Shown here piece by piece: positions 27,441 through 36,147 of a stretch of 64,000 nucleotides of DNA. This DNA is from Lachnospiraceae bacterium NC2004 (GTDB taxonomy: Bacteria > Bacillota > Clostridia > Lachnospirales > Lachnospiraceae), in the NCBI GenBank assembly GCA_000621905.1, contig JHXB01000011.1:1-64000 (forward strand), read 5' to 3'. Positions within the stretch are counted from its first letter, which is position 1; each line of letters begins with the position of its first letter. The translations under genes and the position numbers were made by a program. The notes under the pieces were generated by a model. It worked only from the letters and a program-made list of their open reading frames with translations, did no database searches and had not been told where the DNA came from.

Positions 27441-27466
27441 AAGGACGGCTTATAGCCGTCCTAATT
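27441..27466. terminator. Bidirectional terminator after degV
   Basis: GGACGGC (27443-27449) pairs with GCCGTCC (27455-27461). T-rich sequence follows on the plus strand and TTTTATTAG on the minus, so it can serve both convergent genes. Confidence 0.8.
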
Positions 27467-27810
27467 TAATCTTCAAATATAGTTGCGCATAAGTACTTAG
27501 CTCTAGTCTTAAGCTCAGGACACGCATTAAAGTTAGTGCCTACTATAAGCTGAACCTCTTCGCCCTTAGGCGCTGACTTATGAGTCTTGCTGTAATCGTC
27601 AGACCCGATTGTAATACCTGCAATATATGTATCACAAAGCTTCTTGGCATCGGGATCTAAAATTGCAACCTGCTGACCTTGCACAATCTCTTGCTTTAAC
27701 GTCCCCATCATAAACAGAAATACCTGCTTAGATGAGTGTGGCATCTCGCAGAAACCATCTATCGACATAATCTTTTCAAGATGTGTTTTAACATTTCCTT
27801 CAAAATCCAT
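27466..27810 (-). CDS. Small cytosolic protein of unknown function
   Basis: A 114-residue product beginning MDFEGNVKTHLEKIMSIDGF. It has a helical N-terminal half and a mixed C-terminal half with LKTRAKYLCATIFED at the end. I do not recognise it. The open frame extends 44 codons upstream through the preceding lipoprotein gene in another frame. The ATG at 27810 follows AGAGGATT at good spacing and begins 4 nt after the lipoprotein stop, so it is the probable start. It is cotranscribed with the lipoprotein. Confidence 0.75.
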   Translation of the reverse strand: MDFEGNVKTHLEKIMSIDGFCEMPHSSKQVFLFMMGTLKQEIVQGQQVAILDPDAKKLCDTYIAGITIGSDDYSKTHKSAPKGEEVQLIVGTNFNACPELKTRAKYLCATIFED

Positions 27811-27814
27811 ATGA

Positions 27815-28219
27815 TTAATCCTCTTTAAAATATTCGGCATAGTAAGAAAGGTCAAGGTTAACCTCACCCTCAGGTACCCAATAATAATTATTGTAAATGA
27901 TTCCGCCGTCGGATGTGATCTTAATATTCTTGCTCTTCTCACCCTTTATGGTGTAACTTTGGATTCTGTACTCGTAGTCCTTGGAGTTAGATGCCGCCTT
28001 CTTGTCCCTCTCCCATGTAATCTCGGCAACAGGCTGTATAACTTCCTTGGCCTCACTCTCATTGATGAATTCTCTGATATCCTGATCACCAGCCGTATAT
28101 AGTCTGACTTCCGTGTCTTCTTCAAAGTCAAATGTAGTCTCTTTAGAAGTACATCCGACATTCAATATACATATAACAAATGCTGTCAAAAACAACAAAC
28201 ACTTATATCTTGCTTTCAA
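27815..28219 (-). CDS. Putative lipoprotein
   Basis: The product (about 134 residues from a TTG start at 28219) begins with a basic N-terminus and the hydrophobic stretch CLLFLTAFVICILNVGC. The LNVGC lipobox puts the lipid-modified Cys at about residue 23. The mature part is acidic and beta-rich (NIKITSDGGIIYNN) with no recognised domain. GGGAGGG is 7 nt before the TTG; an earlier in-frame TTG overlaps that site and is less likely. Confidence 0.75.
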   Translation of the reverse strand: MKARYKCLLFLTAFVICILNVGCTSKETTFDFEEDTEVRLYTAGDQDIREFINESEAKEVIQPVAEITWERDKKAASNSKDYEYRIQSYTIKGEKSKNIKITSDGGIIYNNYYWVPEGEVNLDLSYYAEYFKED

Positions 28220-28292
28220 GATAAACCCTCCCAATCAATTAATAATGTATTAATATTACCACAAATTAATAATTACCGCCACAAAATAATTC

Positions 28293-28321
28293 TTGATTTA
28301 ATCATTTACTTGCATTATCAT
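28293..28321 (+). promoter_or_regulatory. Promoter of the serine acetyltransferase gene
   Basis: TTGATT (28293-28298), a 17-nt spacer, TATCAT (28316-28321). The leader is short (about 30 nt), leaving no room for a T-box. Confidence 0.6.
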
Positions 28322-28356
28322 AAACTATATTGTTTTAAAGGTTAGGAGTGACAGTT

Positions 28357-29280
28357 GTGAACGATGAATTTAAACGCAAGCTTCCGGGGTTGGTCAACAC
28401 AATAACAGGCAACTACAAGGAATCGGAATTCTTTTTTGTAAAAGAAGACACACCTTTCCCGGACAGAGAAAAGATTATAGAGATTATAAGAGATATCAGA
28501 AGGCTTATATTCCCGGGATATTTTGGAAATGAGCACCAGAACATCTACGATCCGTCGTATTTTGTGGGACATATGCTTATCCATATCGAAGATGAGTTAT
28601 ACAAGCAGATTCTTGCAGCGCTCGCATATTCCAACAACGGTGAATTAAGCAAGACAGAGGTCAAATCAAAAGCACAGGAATCTACAGTAAGGTTTATGGA
28701 ACAATTACCTGACATTCAACAGATTCTTATAAGTGACGTACAGGCAGCCTACGATGGCGACCCTGCCGCCAACAATAAGGAAGAGATTATATTCTCTTAT
28801 CCGGGTATGCTTGCTATATTCGTATACAGAATCGCTCATGTGCTTTACGAACTCAAGGTTCCTTACATTCCACGAATCATGACAGAGTACGCACATTCAA
28901 GAAGCGGAATAGATATCAACGCCGGTGCTAAGATAGGCAACAACTTCTTCATGGATCATGGAACAGGTATCGTTATAGGTGAGACAACCGAGATTGGTAA
29001 CAATGTTAAGATATATCAGGGTGTTACTTTAGGTGCTCTCTCGACAAGGCAGGGTCACTTGCTGAACGGAGTTAAACGACATCCTACCATTGAAGATGAT
29101 GTTACCATTTACTCTAATGCGTCAATATTAGGCGGTAACACGGTAATAGGCAAGGGTGCAATAATCGGTGGTAGTGCATTTGTCATCTCTTCAGTTCCGG
29201 CTATGACCAAAGTTAATGTAGTTAATCCTGCTCTTTCATATCAGGGACCTGAGATGGGTGTTAATGATTGGGTAATATAA
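28357..29280 (+). CDS. Serine O-acetyltransferase (EpsC type)
   Basis: Transfers acetyl from acetyl-CoA to serine for cysteine synthesis. The 307-residue protein has a long helical N-terminal part (1-185) and a left-handed beta-helix of hexapeptide repeats (about 188-290) starting HSRSGIDINAGAKIG. The active-site histidines are in FMDHGTGIV and AHSRSG. The long form with an extended N-terminus is the EpsC subgroup. The start is taken as the second GTG (28357) because TAGGAG is 8 nt upstream; the first GTG at 28348 overlaps that site. No cysK is adjacent. Confidence 0.92.
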   Translation: MNDEFKRKLPGLVNTITGNYKESEFFFVKEDTPFPDREKIIEIIRDIRRLIFPGYFGNEHQNIYDPSYFVGHMLIHIEDELYKQILAALAYSNNGELSKTEVKSKAQESTVRFMEQLPDIQQILISDVQAAYDGDPAANNKEEIIFSYPGMLAIFVYRIAHVLYELKVPYIPRIMTEYAHSRSGIDINAGAKIGNNFFMDHGTGIVIGETTEIGNNVKIYQGVTLGALSTRQGHLLNGVKRHPTIEDDVTIYSNASILGGNTVIGKGAIIGGSAFVISSVPAMTKVNVVNPALSYQGPEMGVNDWVI

Positions 29281-29295
29281 AATACTAATAAAAAT

Positions 29296-29328
29296 GAAGG
29301 TGACTAATAATAGCCACCTTCGTTTTTT
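29296..29328. terminator. Terminator between epsC-like and RDD genes
   Basis: GAAGGTG (29296-29302) pairs with CACCTTC (29315-29321) with an inner CT/AG pair, followed by GTTTTTT on the plus strand. The minus side (ATTTTTATTAG) could also act for the RDD gene. Confidence 0.88.
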
Positions 29329-30034
29329 ATTCTTCAATATCCTGGTCATTAGATGAAACATCTTCAGATACATCTTTAGGTCTTGTTGTCTCATTCTCAG
29401 AGATAACAGGAACCTGATTACTAGGCATCGTGGTCGAACCTTGCGGAAGTGTGCTTCCATTAAAGTATGGCTGAGCCTGATTATAACCTTGATTCATCTG
29501 CTGTGCAGCCATCATTTGCTTCCTTAATCGTCTCTCTTCTTCTTCCTTAGCCTTAAGCTCGTTAAAGCGCTTATACGCACCTTCCTCGTGAACGTAGATA
29601 ACTCTCGTATCAGCTATGCGATCGTGGAATGATCTCTTCTGCTCATCAGGAATAATCATGAGATAACCGATAAATACTATTAACGCTGACAAGTACTTGC
29701 CAAATATCTCACGAACCACAACCTCTGACAGCTTAAGATCTCTCTCTTCAATACTCACAACCTTAATCCTAAGAAGCATCTTACCGATTGTTGCACCACA
29801 GTAATATGTCATAAGAATGAAATAAAGTGATGTAAGTATAAATGCTATAACATCATAAAATGTGTAATTAAAGAACACATCTCTTACAAAGAATCCATTC
29901 GGATTACTAAAAGATTGTATAATTGCAGGAATCTTAAATCCAAACAACAATATGCCAACGATGAACATATCAGTTATATATGCGAAGAAACGTACTAAAA
30001 ATCCTGCAAATGGTTTCTCGATTTTATTTTGCAT
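29327..30034 (-). CDS. RDD-family membrane protein
   Basis: A 235-residue protein with three transmembrane helices (about 17-35, 60-80, 100-128). The family pattern is seen in GFLVRFFAYITDMF (Arg...Asp) and TIGKMLLRIKVVSIE. The C-terminal 90 residues are a charged helix (NELKAKEEEERRLRKQMM) and then a Gln/Asn/Pro-rich tail, probably cytoplasmic. Its function is uncertain; some RDD proteins are ion antiporters. It overlaps the end of sppA by 11 nt and so belongs to the GntR-ABC-sppA operon. Confidence 0.88.
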   Translation of the reverse strand: MQNKIEKPFAGFLVRFFAYITDMFIVGILLFGFKIPAIIQSFSNPNGFFVRDVFFNYTFYDVIAFILTSLYFILMTYYCGATIGKMLLRIKVVSIEERDLKLSEVVVREIFGKYLSALIVFIGYLMIIPDEQKRSFHDRIADTRVIYVHEEGAYKRFNELKAKEEEERRLRKQMMAAQQMNQGYNQAQPYFNGSTLPQGSTTMPSNQVPVISENETTRPKDVSEDVSSNDQDIEE

Positions 30035-31061
30035 AGTACATCAACTCCCCGTTCTTACTGTCATTCATCATCTCCTCTAACATCTCAAGCTCACTCTTCT
30101 CTTTCATGCTTGATACCTTACCAAAAAGCGAACTAAACATATCCGAAATCGAATCGCCACCAGGTACGAAGTATTCAGCATCTTCATCCAATCCGAAATC
30201 TTTGTTCAGACTTGCCAAAGCATCTTCCTCGCCCATAATATCGTCGATAAGCTTGCTATCAAGAGCCTGCTGAGCTGAGTATATACGTCCGTCAGCAAGC
30301 TTCTTAACTGTATCAATCGGAAGATTTCTTCCCTCAGAAACTATACCGGTAAACTGATCATACGCTTCATCAACAAGACTCTGTAAGATCTTCTCTTGCT
30401 CATCTGTAAGATCTGCTGCAGCGGAACCCATAGCCTTATTGCGTCCTGAAGTTATATCAATCTCTTTAACGCCAAGCTTATCCATAAGTTCCTTATAGTT
30501 GGTCAACGATACGATAACACCAATAGAACCTGTCCAGCAGTTTCTGTTAGCGTAGATCTTATCGGCTGCCATTGAAATGTAGTAACCACCTGAACATGCC
30601 TCTGAAGCAAAATATGCATAAACAGGACGTTTGGTCTTCTCTTTGTACTCCATAAGCTTCTCATAAAGCTCATCACTCTCGTAAACTGTTCCACCAGGAC
30701 TGTTAACATAAAGAAGAATACCTGTATTGTTCTCATTGTCAATGAGATCGTTGATAGTCTTCATATAGAGATCATGATTGTACTGACCTCCTGTTGCCTG
30801 TGAAAAGTAACTTGTTCCCGAATCAGATGGCATTATAGTTCCGACGATGTCGAGTCTTGCCACAAACTTCTCGGTTGGATACGACGCCTTGTCCTTGGCT
30901 TTGGTAACACTTCCAAACATGCCGGAAAATGCATCCTGGAGCTCTTTAGCCTGCTCCTTGGCTAACTTGTTATTGTAGTGAGCAGAAATAACTCCTCCTA
31001 CCCCTGTTACAAGAAACAGAACAACTACAATTATAACAACTACTGTCTGTTTTGTTTTCAT
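30024..31061 (-). CDS. sppA: Signal peptide peptidase SppA
   Basis: SppA cleaves leftover signal peptides in the membrane. This 345-residue short (Gram-positive) form has an N-terminal membrane anchor (about 6-28). LLYVNSPGGTVYESDELYE is the oxyanion region, the serine nucleophile is in EACSGGYYISMAADKI (about residue 158) and the catalytic lysine in SGRNKAMG (about 208). It lies 15 nt after the ABC permease and before the RDD gene, so a role in membrane protein quality control alongside the transporter is plausible but inferred. Confidence 0.95.
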   Translation of the reverse strand: MKTKQTVVVIIVVVLFLVTGVGGVISAHYNNKLAKEQAKELQDAFSGMFGSVTKAKDKASYPTEKFVARLDIVGTIMPSDSGTSYFSQATGGQYNHDLYMKTINDLIDNENNTGILLYVNSPGGTVYESDELYEKLMEYKEKTKRPVYAYFASEACSGGYYISMAADKIYANRNCWTGSIGVIVSLTNYKELMDKLGVKEIDITSGRNKAMGSAAADLTDEQEKILQSLVDEAYDQFTGIVSEGRNLPIDTVKKLADGRIYSAQQALDSKLIDDIMGEEDALASLNKDFGLDEDAEYFVPGGDSISDMFSSLFGKVSSMKEKSELEMLEEMMNDSKNGELMYYAK

Positions 31062-31076
31062 GATGCTTCCTCTCCT

Positions 31077-31928
31077 TTATTCAAGATTGAGCTTACGCTC
31101 ATATATGTATTTAGTAATAAAAAATGCTCCTAAACCAAAACCTATCATCACAACAAGAGTAACAAGCATAATGGTCTGCATTCCGGCCATAATTCTCTCA
31201 GGTGTCATAGCCTCACTATTGGTCGATGCAATCGTTGACATAAATCCCTCAACCATAGAAAAAATCATAGTTCCAATCTGAGTAATAATACCTATCACTG
31301 ATGTTATGATTGTGTAGAACACTATTGACATAATGAGTTTATGACTGTTAACCAACTGTCCAAGCGCTACACTTAAATACATTACAAGTATTGAGAACAC
31401 CATACTAAATATACCCATTATTATAAACTCTATAATATATAATGCAATAGGAATATTAATATACTTTCTGATTTCATCAACAAATACGCCTAAGTCTCTT
31501 AAAAAATCGGTTAACTCTTGAATACCACCGGTCAATCCCATAAGTATTAAAGCTGTCACCGCTATAAAAATCGCAAGATATATAATACCTATCAATACAT
31601 AGATACTTGCTGAAAAAAGTTTTGACAATATATGCTGCGAAGTGGTTACAGGAAGTGTATGCGTCAGATATCCTTCATCACTTGACATTGTTCGATAGAA
31701 TCTAAACGCTACACCAAATTGTATTCCATACGAAAGCACAGCTACTATTGCAAATCCTAAAAATATCAGTGAAGGAATCATAATAATATTAAGCACATCA
31801 TTGTTTGCAACTACAGTTCCTACCACACCAAGTTCAAATACTACGCTGGCAATCAACACGCAGATTATAACCACTCCGCAGTAATGCCATAATGATTTCA
31901 TTTCATGTTTCATAAGCTTTAGTAACAT
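31077..31928 (-). CDS. ABC-2 type transporter permease
   Basis: A 283-residue integral membrane protein with six predicted helices (about 17-38, 48-70, 100-130, 160-185, 200-225, 245-270) and a basic C-terminal end. It is encoded directly next to an ATP-binding subunit and a YtrA-type GntR repressor gene. This layout matches the ytr/BceAB-like stress transporters that respond to cell-envelope agents, but the substrate is unknown. It overlaps the preceding ATPase gene by 10 nt. Confidence 0.88.
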   Translation of the reverse strand: MLLKLMKHEMKSLWHYCGVVIICVLIASVVFELGVVGTVVANNDVLNIIMIPSLIFLGFAIVAVLSYGIQFGVAFRFYRTMSSDEGYLTHTLPVTTSQHILSKLFSASIYVLIGIIYLAIFIAVTALILMGLTGGIQELTDFLRDLGVFVDEIRKYINIPIALYIIEFIIMGIFSMVFSILVMYLSVALGQLVNSHKLIMSIVFYTIITSVIGIITQIGTMIFSMVEGFMSTIASTNSEAMTPERIMAGMQTIMLVTLVVMIGFGLGAFFITKYIYERKLNLE

Positions 31929-32620
31929 CTGAACACCTCCCTAAAGAGCTCGTCTACCGACTTGCCTTCATTTGCTCTAATATCGTCAACCGCTGCCGAA
32001 AGCACTGTTCTTCCGTTCTGCAGGAAGATTACTTCATCGAGTATTCTTTCAATGTCTGTAATCAAATGCGTTGAGATAAGAATAGATGCATTTTCATCGT
32101 AATTGCCGAGTATCGTATCAAGGATGTAATCCCTCGATGCAGGATCAACTCCTCCGATTGGCTCATCAAGCACATACAATCTGGCACGCCTACTCATAAC
32201 CAGTATAAGCTGTACCTTCTCTTTGGTTCCCTTAGATAGAACCTTAAGCTTCTCATCAGGATTGATATTGAGATTCATAAGCATGTTGTATGCTCTCTCT
32301 TTATCAAAATCCTCATAAAAATCACTGTAGTAATCGATGAGGTTGTTAGTCGTCATCCACTCTGCGAAATATAACTTATCCGGCAGATAGGAAATAAGCG
32401 ACTTGCTTCTCGGGCCGACTGCACCTCCATCAACAAATATCTCACCGGTTGTCGGAGTAAGAAGTCCGTTGATCAACTTGATAAGTGTTGTCTTGCCACT
32501 TCCGTTAGGACCTAACAGCCCATATATCCTTCCCGGTTCTAGGTGTAAATGAATATTCTCAAGAACCACTTTGCGTCCAAATGCTTTAGTAACAGCATTG
32601 ACTGTAAGTAACTCACTCAT
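31919..32620 (-). CDS. ABC transporter ATP-binding protein
   Basis: The 233-residue ATPase has Walker A GLLGPNGSGKTT (about residue 38), signature LSKGTKEKV (about 130), Walker B LYVLDEPIGGVDP and the switch ISTHLI. LSKGT replaces the common LSGGQ, as in many YtrB-like ATPases. The ATG at 32620 follows GGAGGATGATGAT. The frame extends 12 codons upstream into gntR, but that part lacks a binding site. It overlaps the gntR stop by a few nt. Confidence 0.93.
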   Translation of the reverse strand: MSELLTVNAVTKAFGRKVVLENIHLHLEPGRIYGLLGPNGSGKTTLIKLINGLLTPTTGEIFVDGGAVGPRSKSLISYLPDKLYFAEWMTTNNLIDYYSDFYEDFDKERAYNMLMNLNINPDEKLKVLSKGTKEKVQLILVMSRRARLYVLDEPIGGVDPASRDYILDTILGNYDENASILISTHLITDIERILDEVIFLQNGRTVLSAAVDDIRANEGKSVDELFREVFRCY

Positions 32621-32624
32621 ATCA

Positions 32625-32993
32625 TCATCCTCCTGATTCTTCAATATAATCTTCAAGTGTTTTAACTATCTCTTTGTTATTAAGGCCTAAGCCTTTCATG
32701 TTGCCGTAATAATCTACTGTAAGCTCTCTCGCATATGAGGAAGAAACCTGAGTTACATTGGTTTCTGCTGATATAAATCTTCCCTCGGTGCGGTTAGAAT
32801 ACATAAGTCCCTCTCGTTCTAACCCCTGCAAAGCCTTCTGCATAGTGTTAGGATTAACTCCTGCCTCCGCAGCCAAAACTCTCACAGGGGGTACCCTGTC
32901 TCCTGCGCTAAGTTCGCCGGTCGCTATCTTAATCTTGATATGCTCCATAAGCTGCAGATAAACAGGTCTGTCATTGTCTATCTTCCATGCCAT
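32625..32993 (-). CDS. GntR-family repressor, YtrA type
   Basis: A 122-residue regulator with an N-terminal winged helix (about 10-75; GDRVPPVRVLAAEAGVNPNTMQKALQ) and a short C-terminal dimerisation tail. This is the YtrA subgroup, which lacks a ligand-binding domain. These proteins usually repress their own ABC operon. Repeats overlapping its promoter (33025-33070) are good operator candidates. Confidence 0.92.
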   Translation of the reverse strand: MAWKIDNDRPVYLQLMEHIKIKIATGELSAGDRVPPVRVLAAEAGVNPNTMQKALQGLEREGLMYSNRTEGRFISAETNVTQVSSSYARELTVDYYGNMKGLGLNNKEIVKTLEDYIEESGG

Positions 32994-33024
32994 ATTGCTC
33001 CTCCTTTCGTATTCTGTATATAAA

Positions 33025-33090
33025 TTGTATTATTGTACTATTGTGTTGTTGTACTAGGGTCATAATACAATAACACATCAAAGAAGTCAA
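33025..33090 (-). promoter_or_regulatory. gntR-ABC operon promoter with operator repeats
   Basis: On the minus strand TTGACT (33085-33090), a 17-nt spacer and TATTAT (33062-33067). A 9-bp inverted repeat, TTGTATTAT (33025-33033) with ATAATACAA (33062-33070), overlaps the -10. TTGTACTA occurs twice between the arms (33033-33040 and 33049-33056). This is probably where the GntR protein binds. Confidence 0.75.
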
Positions 33091-33110
33091 GCATTTTTTA
33101 AAAGAAAATA

Positions 33111-33144
33111 AAAAAAGCTGCCAAACCCTTATGGTTAGCAGCTT
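33111..33144 (-). terminator. Terminator after the phosphoesterase gene
   Basis: On the minus strand AGCTGC-t-AACC pairs with GGTTT-G-GCAGCT (33116-33143), followed by a run of T (33111-33117). Confidence 0.8.
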
Positions 33145-33150
33145 TTACCC

Positions 33151-33855
33151 TTATGTTCTTATAGTAAGATCAATTCCATCCATGTATATGTCAGGCCTTA
33201 CTGTATTAGCAAACTCTTTATAGTCTTCTTCTTTAATCATGCTTCTTCGCACCGTATCTACCTTTATCCACTCATCGAGCGTAAGCGGAACATAGTCGGA
33301 ATACATACAAAAGCAGTTAATCATCTGACAAGGCGTATTGATAGTGTCCTTCTCCTTCTTAACCGGTCTTTTAAGAGACTTGGTCTCATTAATAAATTGA
33401 TTAATGAGATATTCGTCAAATGTATCATGTACATGCCCATATAACATATAAGTCTTAGGATTGCCATCCTTATCTTTGTGAAACTGGCCATCATAACACA
33501 TAATCGGATAATGGCTTAGTATAACCGAGCGCTTATTGTCCTTCATTTTCTTATATGGTGTAATCCACATAAAATTACTCTTGTCAAACTTAGAATCGTC
33601 TAAGTACCTATGATCGTGGTTACCCTCAATCAAGCCAATCTTACCGTTAAGTCTGCATAAAATCTCAGCAGTCTCAGAAGGCTTTCCCATAGAGAAATCA
33701 CCAAGGACTATAACCTCATCGCGCTTATTAACTCTCTTATTCCATTGATTAATCATGTACTCATGCATCTTCTCAAGACTCTCAAAACCTCTGTGATCCA
33801 TATCATTCAACAGATTCTCATGATAAAAATGCAAGTCTGCAATATAAAATCTCAA
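33151..33855 (-). CDS. Metallophosphoesterase
   Basis: A 234-residue calcineurin-like phosphoesterase. The metal motifs are clear: IADLHFYHEN (D-x-H), VIVLGDFSM (GD), LIEGNHDH (GNHD), LSHYPIM and MLYGHVHD (GH-x-H). The start is taken as TTG 33855 because AGGAG is 7 nt upstream and the protein then opens at the first beta strand (LRFYIADLHF). The frame continues upstream into the neighbouring gene without a binding site. Substrate unknown; it follows the leucine-rich-repeat gene by 14 nt. Confidence 0.9.
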   Translation of the reverse strand: MRFYIADLHFYHENLLNDMDHRGFESLEKMHEYMINQWNKRVNKRDEVIVLGDFSMGKPSETAEILCRLNGKIGLIEGNHDHRYLDDSKFDKSNFMWITPYKKMKDNKRSVILSHYPIMCYDGQFHKDKDGNPKTYMLYGHVHDTFDEYLINQFINETKSLKRPVKKEKDTINTPCQMINCFCMYSDYVPLTLDEWIKVDTVRRSMIKEEDYKEFANTVRPDIYMDGIDLTIRT

Positions 33856-33869
33856 TCGTTCTCTCCTAA

Positions 33870-35993
33870 CTAGTCTACATATATCCTCTGTGTTTTCCAT
33901 TTGCCGTATGTTGTGGTACCACCACTAACCTTATAAGGTCTTACTCTGATATATATATCGCCGCTAAACGGCTTGTCAATCTTAAATGCGGCTGATGTAC
34001 TCTTAATCTTCTTAGAATATATGTTATTCTTATACTTGTTATCGGTAAATGCTTTAACCTGATATCCTGTGGCTTCGTTAACGGAAGCAATGTATATGGT
34101 ACGTTTGGTACTCTGATTCATTTGCATCAAATCAGTTGGACCGTCTTTATCCCAGAGTTCAAAAAATGATATTCTGTTCTTAAACTCACCTGTATAAACC
34201 ATTGTAAGATTTCTGACTGAGTCAAATGCATAAGTATCAAGGCTGGCTTCAGGATTAAGTACATTCACTCGCTTGCTACATGTACTGTAATTAAGCTTGG
34301 CCATGTCTTTATTATCAAGCCACGATGTATACTTGCCATCCGCTTTAAAACAATATGCGCCGACCTTCTTGACACTTGAAGGCAATGTAATATTGGTATA
34401 CGGCACCATATAAAAGGCTCTTACACCAAGAGTTGTAATACCGCCCTGATTAAGTATACTGTTGATGTCAATATTGTAACAATTCTCAAACGCACTGTTG
34501 CCGATAGTCTTTATCGTGTCCGGAAGCTTCACTTCCTTTAACCTGTTGCAATACTCAAAGCACTCTTCTGGCAACTTGGTGAACTCACCGTTAAACACTA
34601 CCTTCTCGAGTTTATTGGCACCACTGAACGCGCTTCTAAATGCCGTAGCATTTTTAGGAACAAACACTTCCTTAACCTTAGTGAATTCAATAAATGAATT
34701 ATCAAGAACTTTGATTGATTCCGGAAGTGTTAAAGACTTTAAAGAGGTTCCTGAAAAAGCTTGAATTCCTATCTCTTCTAAACCATCATTTAGAACAATC
34801 TCCTCTAGAGTGCTAAGATCTCTAAATCCTTGATTCTCTATCCTCTTAACATTCGGTCCAAGAATAACTTTCTTAGTTGTTACGTTAAACCCTTCTGTTT
34901 CGTTGTTAAATGAGACTATTAACTCCACTGAATCAGGTACAGTAACCACCTCTTCATCGCCAAAATAGTGATATGCAATCTTACCGTCAGAGGATATAAC
35001 ATACTTACTATTGTCTCCGTCTCCCGACACCTCGTCATACAGGAGAAAACCGTTAACCAACTCGATATATCCTGCATTTGCCAAAGCAGTTATAACCGGC
35101 TTAAAATTGTCCGTAACCGCAACTAGCTTATCTATATCTTCTTTAGGGAGCTTGCTTGTCTTTATCTCAAAATTCTTGAGTGACATAAGCGGCCACATAT
35201 ACTCTTCATCATCAAATTCTATATGAGAAACACTCTCAGGTATGGTCAGCGACTTTAGGGTATTAACAGAGTAATCATCATCTTCTCCCGCAAAATACGT
35301 ATATGTAAGTGCGCTTGATTTAATCGTTTCACATGTATCACTCACCTTTAGCGTTTCCACACCACCAAGAACTCTTAACAAAGTCTTACCGCTCTTGTTG
35401 TAGATTGCGCCTCCGACAGTAATGTATTTAGGATCATCCTCAAGAAGCGTTATATTCTCGGCTCTTACATACTTTAAGGTATCCAGTTTAAAATTAGTTG
35501 TGAAATTAATGGTCTTGATATTATCAGAACCTGTTATTATACCCGTGCCTTCATCACCTGTACTTTCCCATGAAATCTTCATGCTTCCGGGCATTTTGAC
35601 AGTTGTCTTAACCGATGTTCCGGCTAACGCTGCGCATCCCATCGTCTTAACAGACTTAGGAATGGTGATATTCCTATACGCACCGCCATAAAATGCATAT
35701 GGCCCGATATCCTTAACAGTACTTGACAGCTTGACTTCTTTAAGCTTCTTGCATTCGTAGAATGCGTAAGGAGGAATTGATGTAACCCCCTTCTTGATAA
35801 CTACCTTCTTGATTGATTTCTTCTGTGCAGCCGTCGGAGCATTGGATGCTTTCATCTTGCCCTTACCCGATACAGTATAAGTTCCGTCAACAAGACTTGT
35901 CTTAACCGCTGCCGACGCGCTAACATATGAAAAACAAAATGTAATAGATATTATAAATATGAATATCGTGATGATCTTTTTAAAGTTACTCAT
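33870..35993 (-). CDS. Secreted BspA-type leucine-rich-repeat protein
   Basis: A 707-residue exported protein. It has a signal peptide with core IITIFIFIISITFCFSYVSA and cleavage near ASA at about 27. Many 20-24-residue BspA repeats follow (about 75-560), recognisable by units such as LKEVKLSSTVKDIGPYAFYG, IPKSVKTMGCAALAG and LPDTIKTIGNSAFENCYN. A C-terminal fibronectin-III-like unit (about 615-707) ends in QRIYVD. Such proteins are commonly surface adhesins of gut and rumen bacteria. No LPXTG or SLH anchor is seen, so it is probably released or held by another factor. Confidence 0.92.
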   Translation of the reverse strand: MSNFKKIITIFIFIISITFCFSYVSASAAVKTSLVDGTYTVSGKGKMKASNAPTAAQKKSIKKVVIKKGVTSIPPYAFYECKKLKEVKLSSTVKDIGPYAFYGGAYRNITIPKSVKTMGCAALAGTSVKTTVKMPGSMKISWESTGDEGTGIITGSDNIKTINFTTNFKLDTLKYVRAENITLLEDDPKYITVGGAIYNKSGKTLLRVLGGVETLKVSDTCETIKSSALTYTYFAGEDDDYSVNTLKSLTIPESVSHIEFDDEEYMWPLMSLKNFEIKTSKLPKEDIDKLVAVTDNFKPVITALANAGYIELVNGFLLYDEVSGDGDNSKYVISSDGKIAYHYFGDEEVVTVPDSVELIVSFNNETEGFNVTTKKVILGPNVKRIENQGFRDLSTLEEIVLNDGLEEIGIQAFSGTSLKSLTLPESIKVLDNSFIEFTKVKEVFVPKNATAFRSAFSGANKLEKVVFNGEFTKLPEECFEYCNRLKEVKLPDTIKTIGNSAFENCYNIDINSILNQGGITTLGVRAFYMVPYTNITLPSSVKKVGAYCFKADGKYTSWLDNKDMAKLNYSTCSKRVNVLNPEASLDTYAFDSVRNLTMVYTGEFKNRISFFELWDKDGPTDLMQMNQSTKRTIYIASVNEATGYQVKAFTDNKYKNNIYSKKIKSTSAAFKIDKPFSGDIYIRVRPYKVSGGTTTYGKWKTQRIYVD

Positions 35994-36029
35994 TAGCCCG
36001 CTCCTCCCAAATATCTCATTTTACTGTAT

Positions 36030-36058
36030 ATTATCCCCCAACACATTATGGTTGTCAA
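36030..36058 (-). promoter_or_regulatory. Promoter of the 707-aa LRR gene
   Basis: On the minus strand TTGACA (36053-36058), a 17-nt spacer, GATAAT (36030-36035), about 40 nt before the ATG. Confidence 0.75.
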
Positions 36059-36082
36059 TTAAGAAAAAAGTGATGCATATTA

Positions 36083-36147
36083 TAATACAAAAAAGAGCCC
36101 CAAAGGGACTCTTTTTATTACCAAGTAATTATCTCTTAGAGAACTGT
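36083..36147 (-). repeat. Distal copy of 65-bp direct repeat (rpsI 3' end plus terminator)
   Basis: Identical over 65 bp to 36244-36308. It holds the last five rpsI codons, the stop and the terminator, but has no gene attached. The copies are 161 bp apart. It looks like the outer att site of an integrated element or a partial tandem duplication. Confidence 0.9.

Noticed and set aside
27811-27942. Longer start for the 114-residue protein
   Set aside because: The extension lies in the lipoprotein coding region in another frame and the ATG at 27810 has a good binding site.
28322-28356. T-box before the serine acetyltransferase gene
   Set aside because: The predicted leader is about 30 nt and has no T-box sequence.
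36083-36147. Second rpsI pseudogene
   Set aside because: Only the last 19 nt of the gene are present, so it is a repeat end and not a gene copy.
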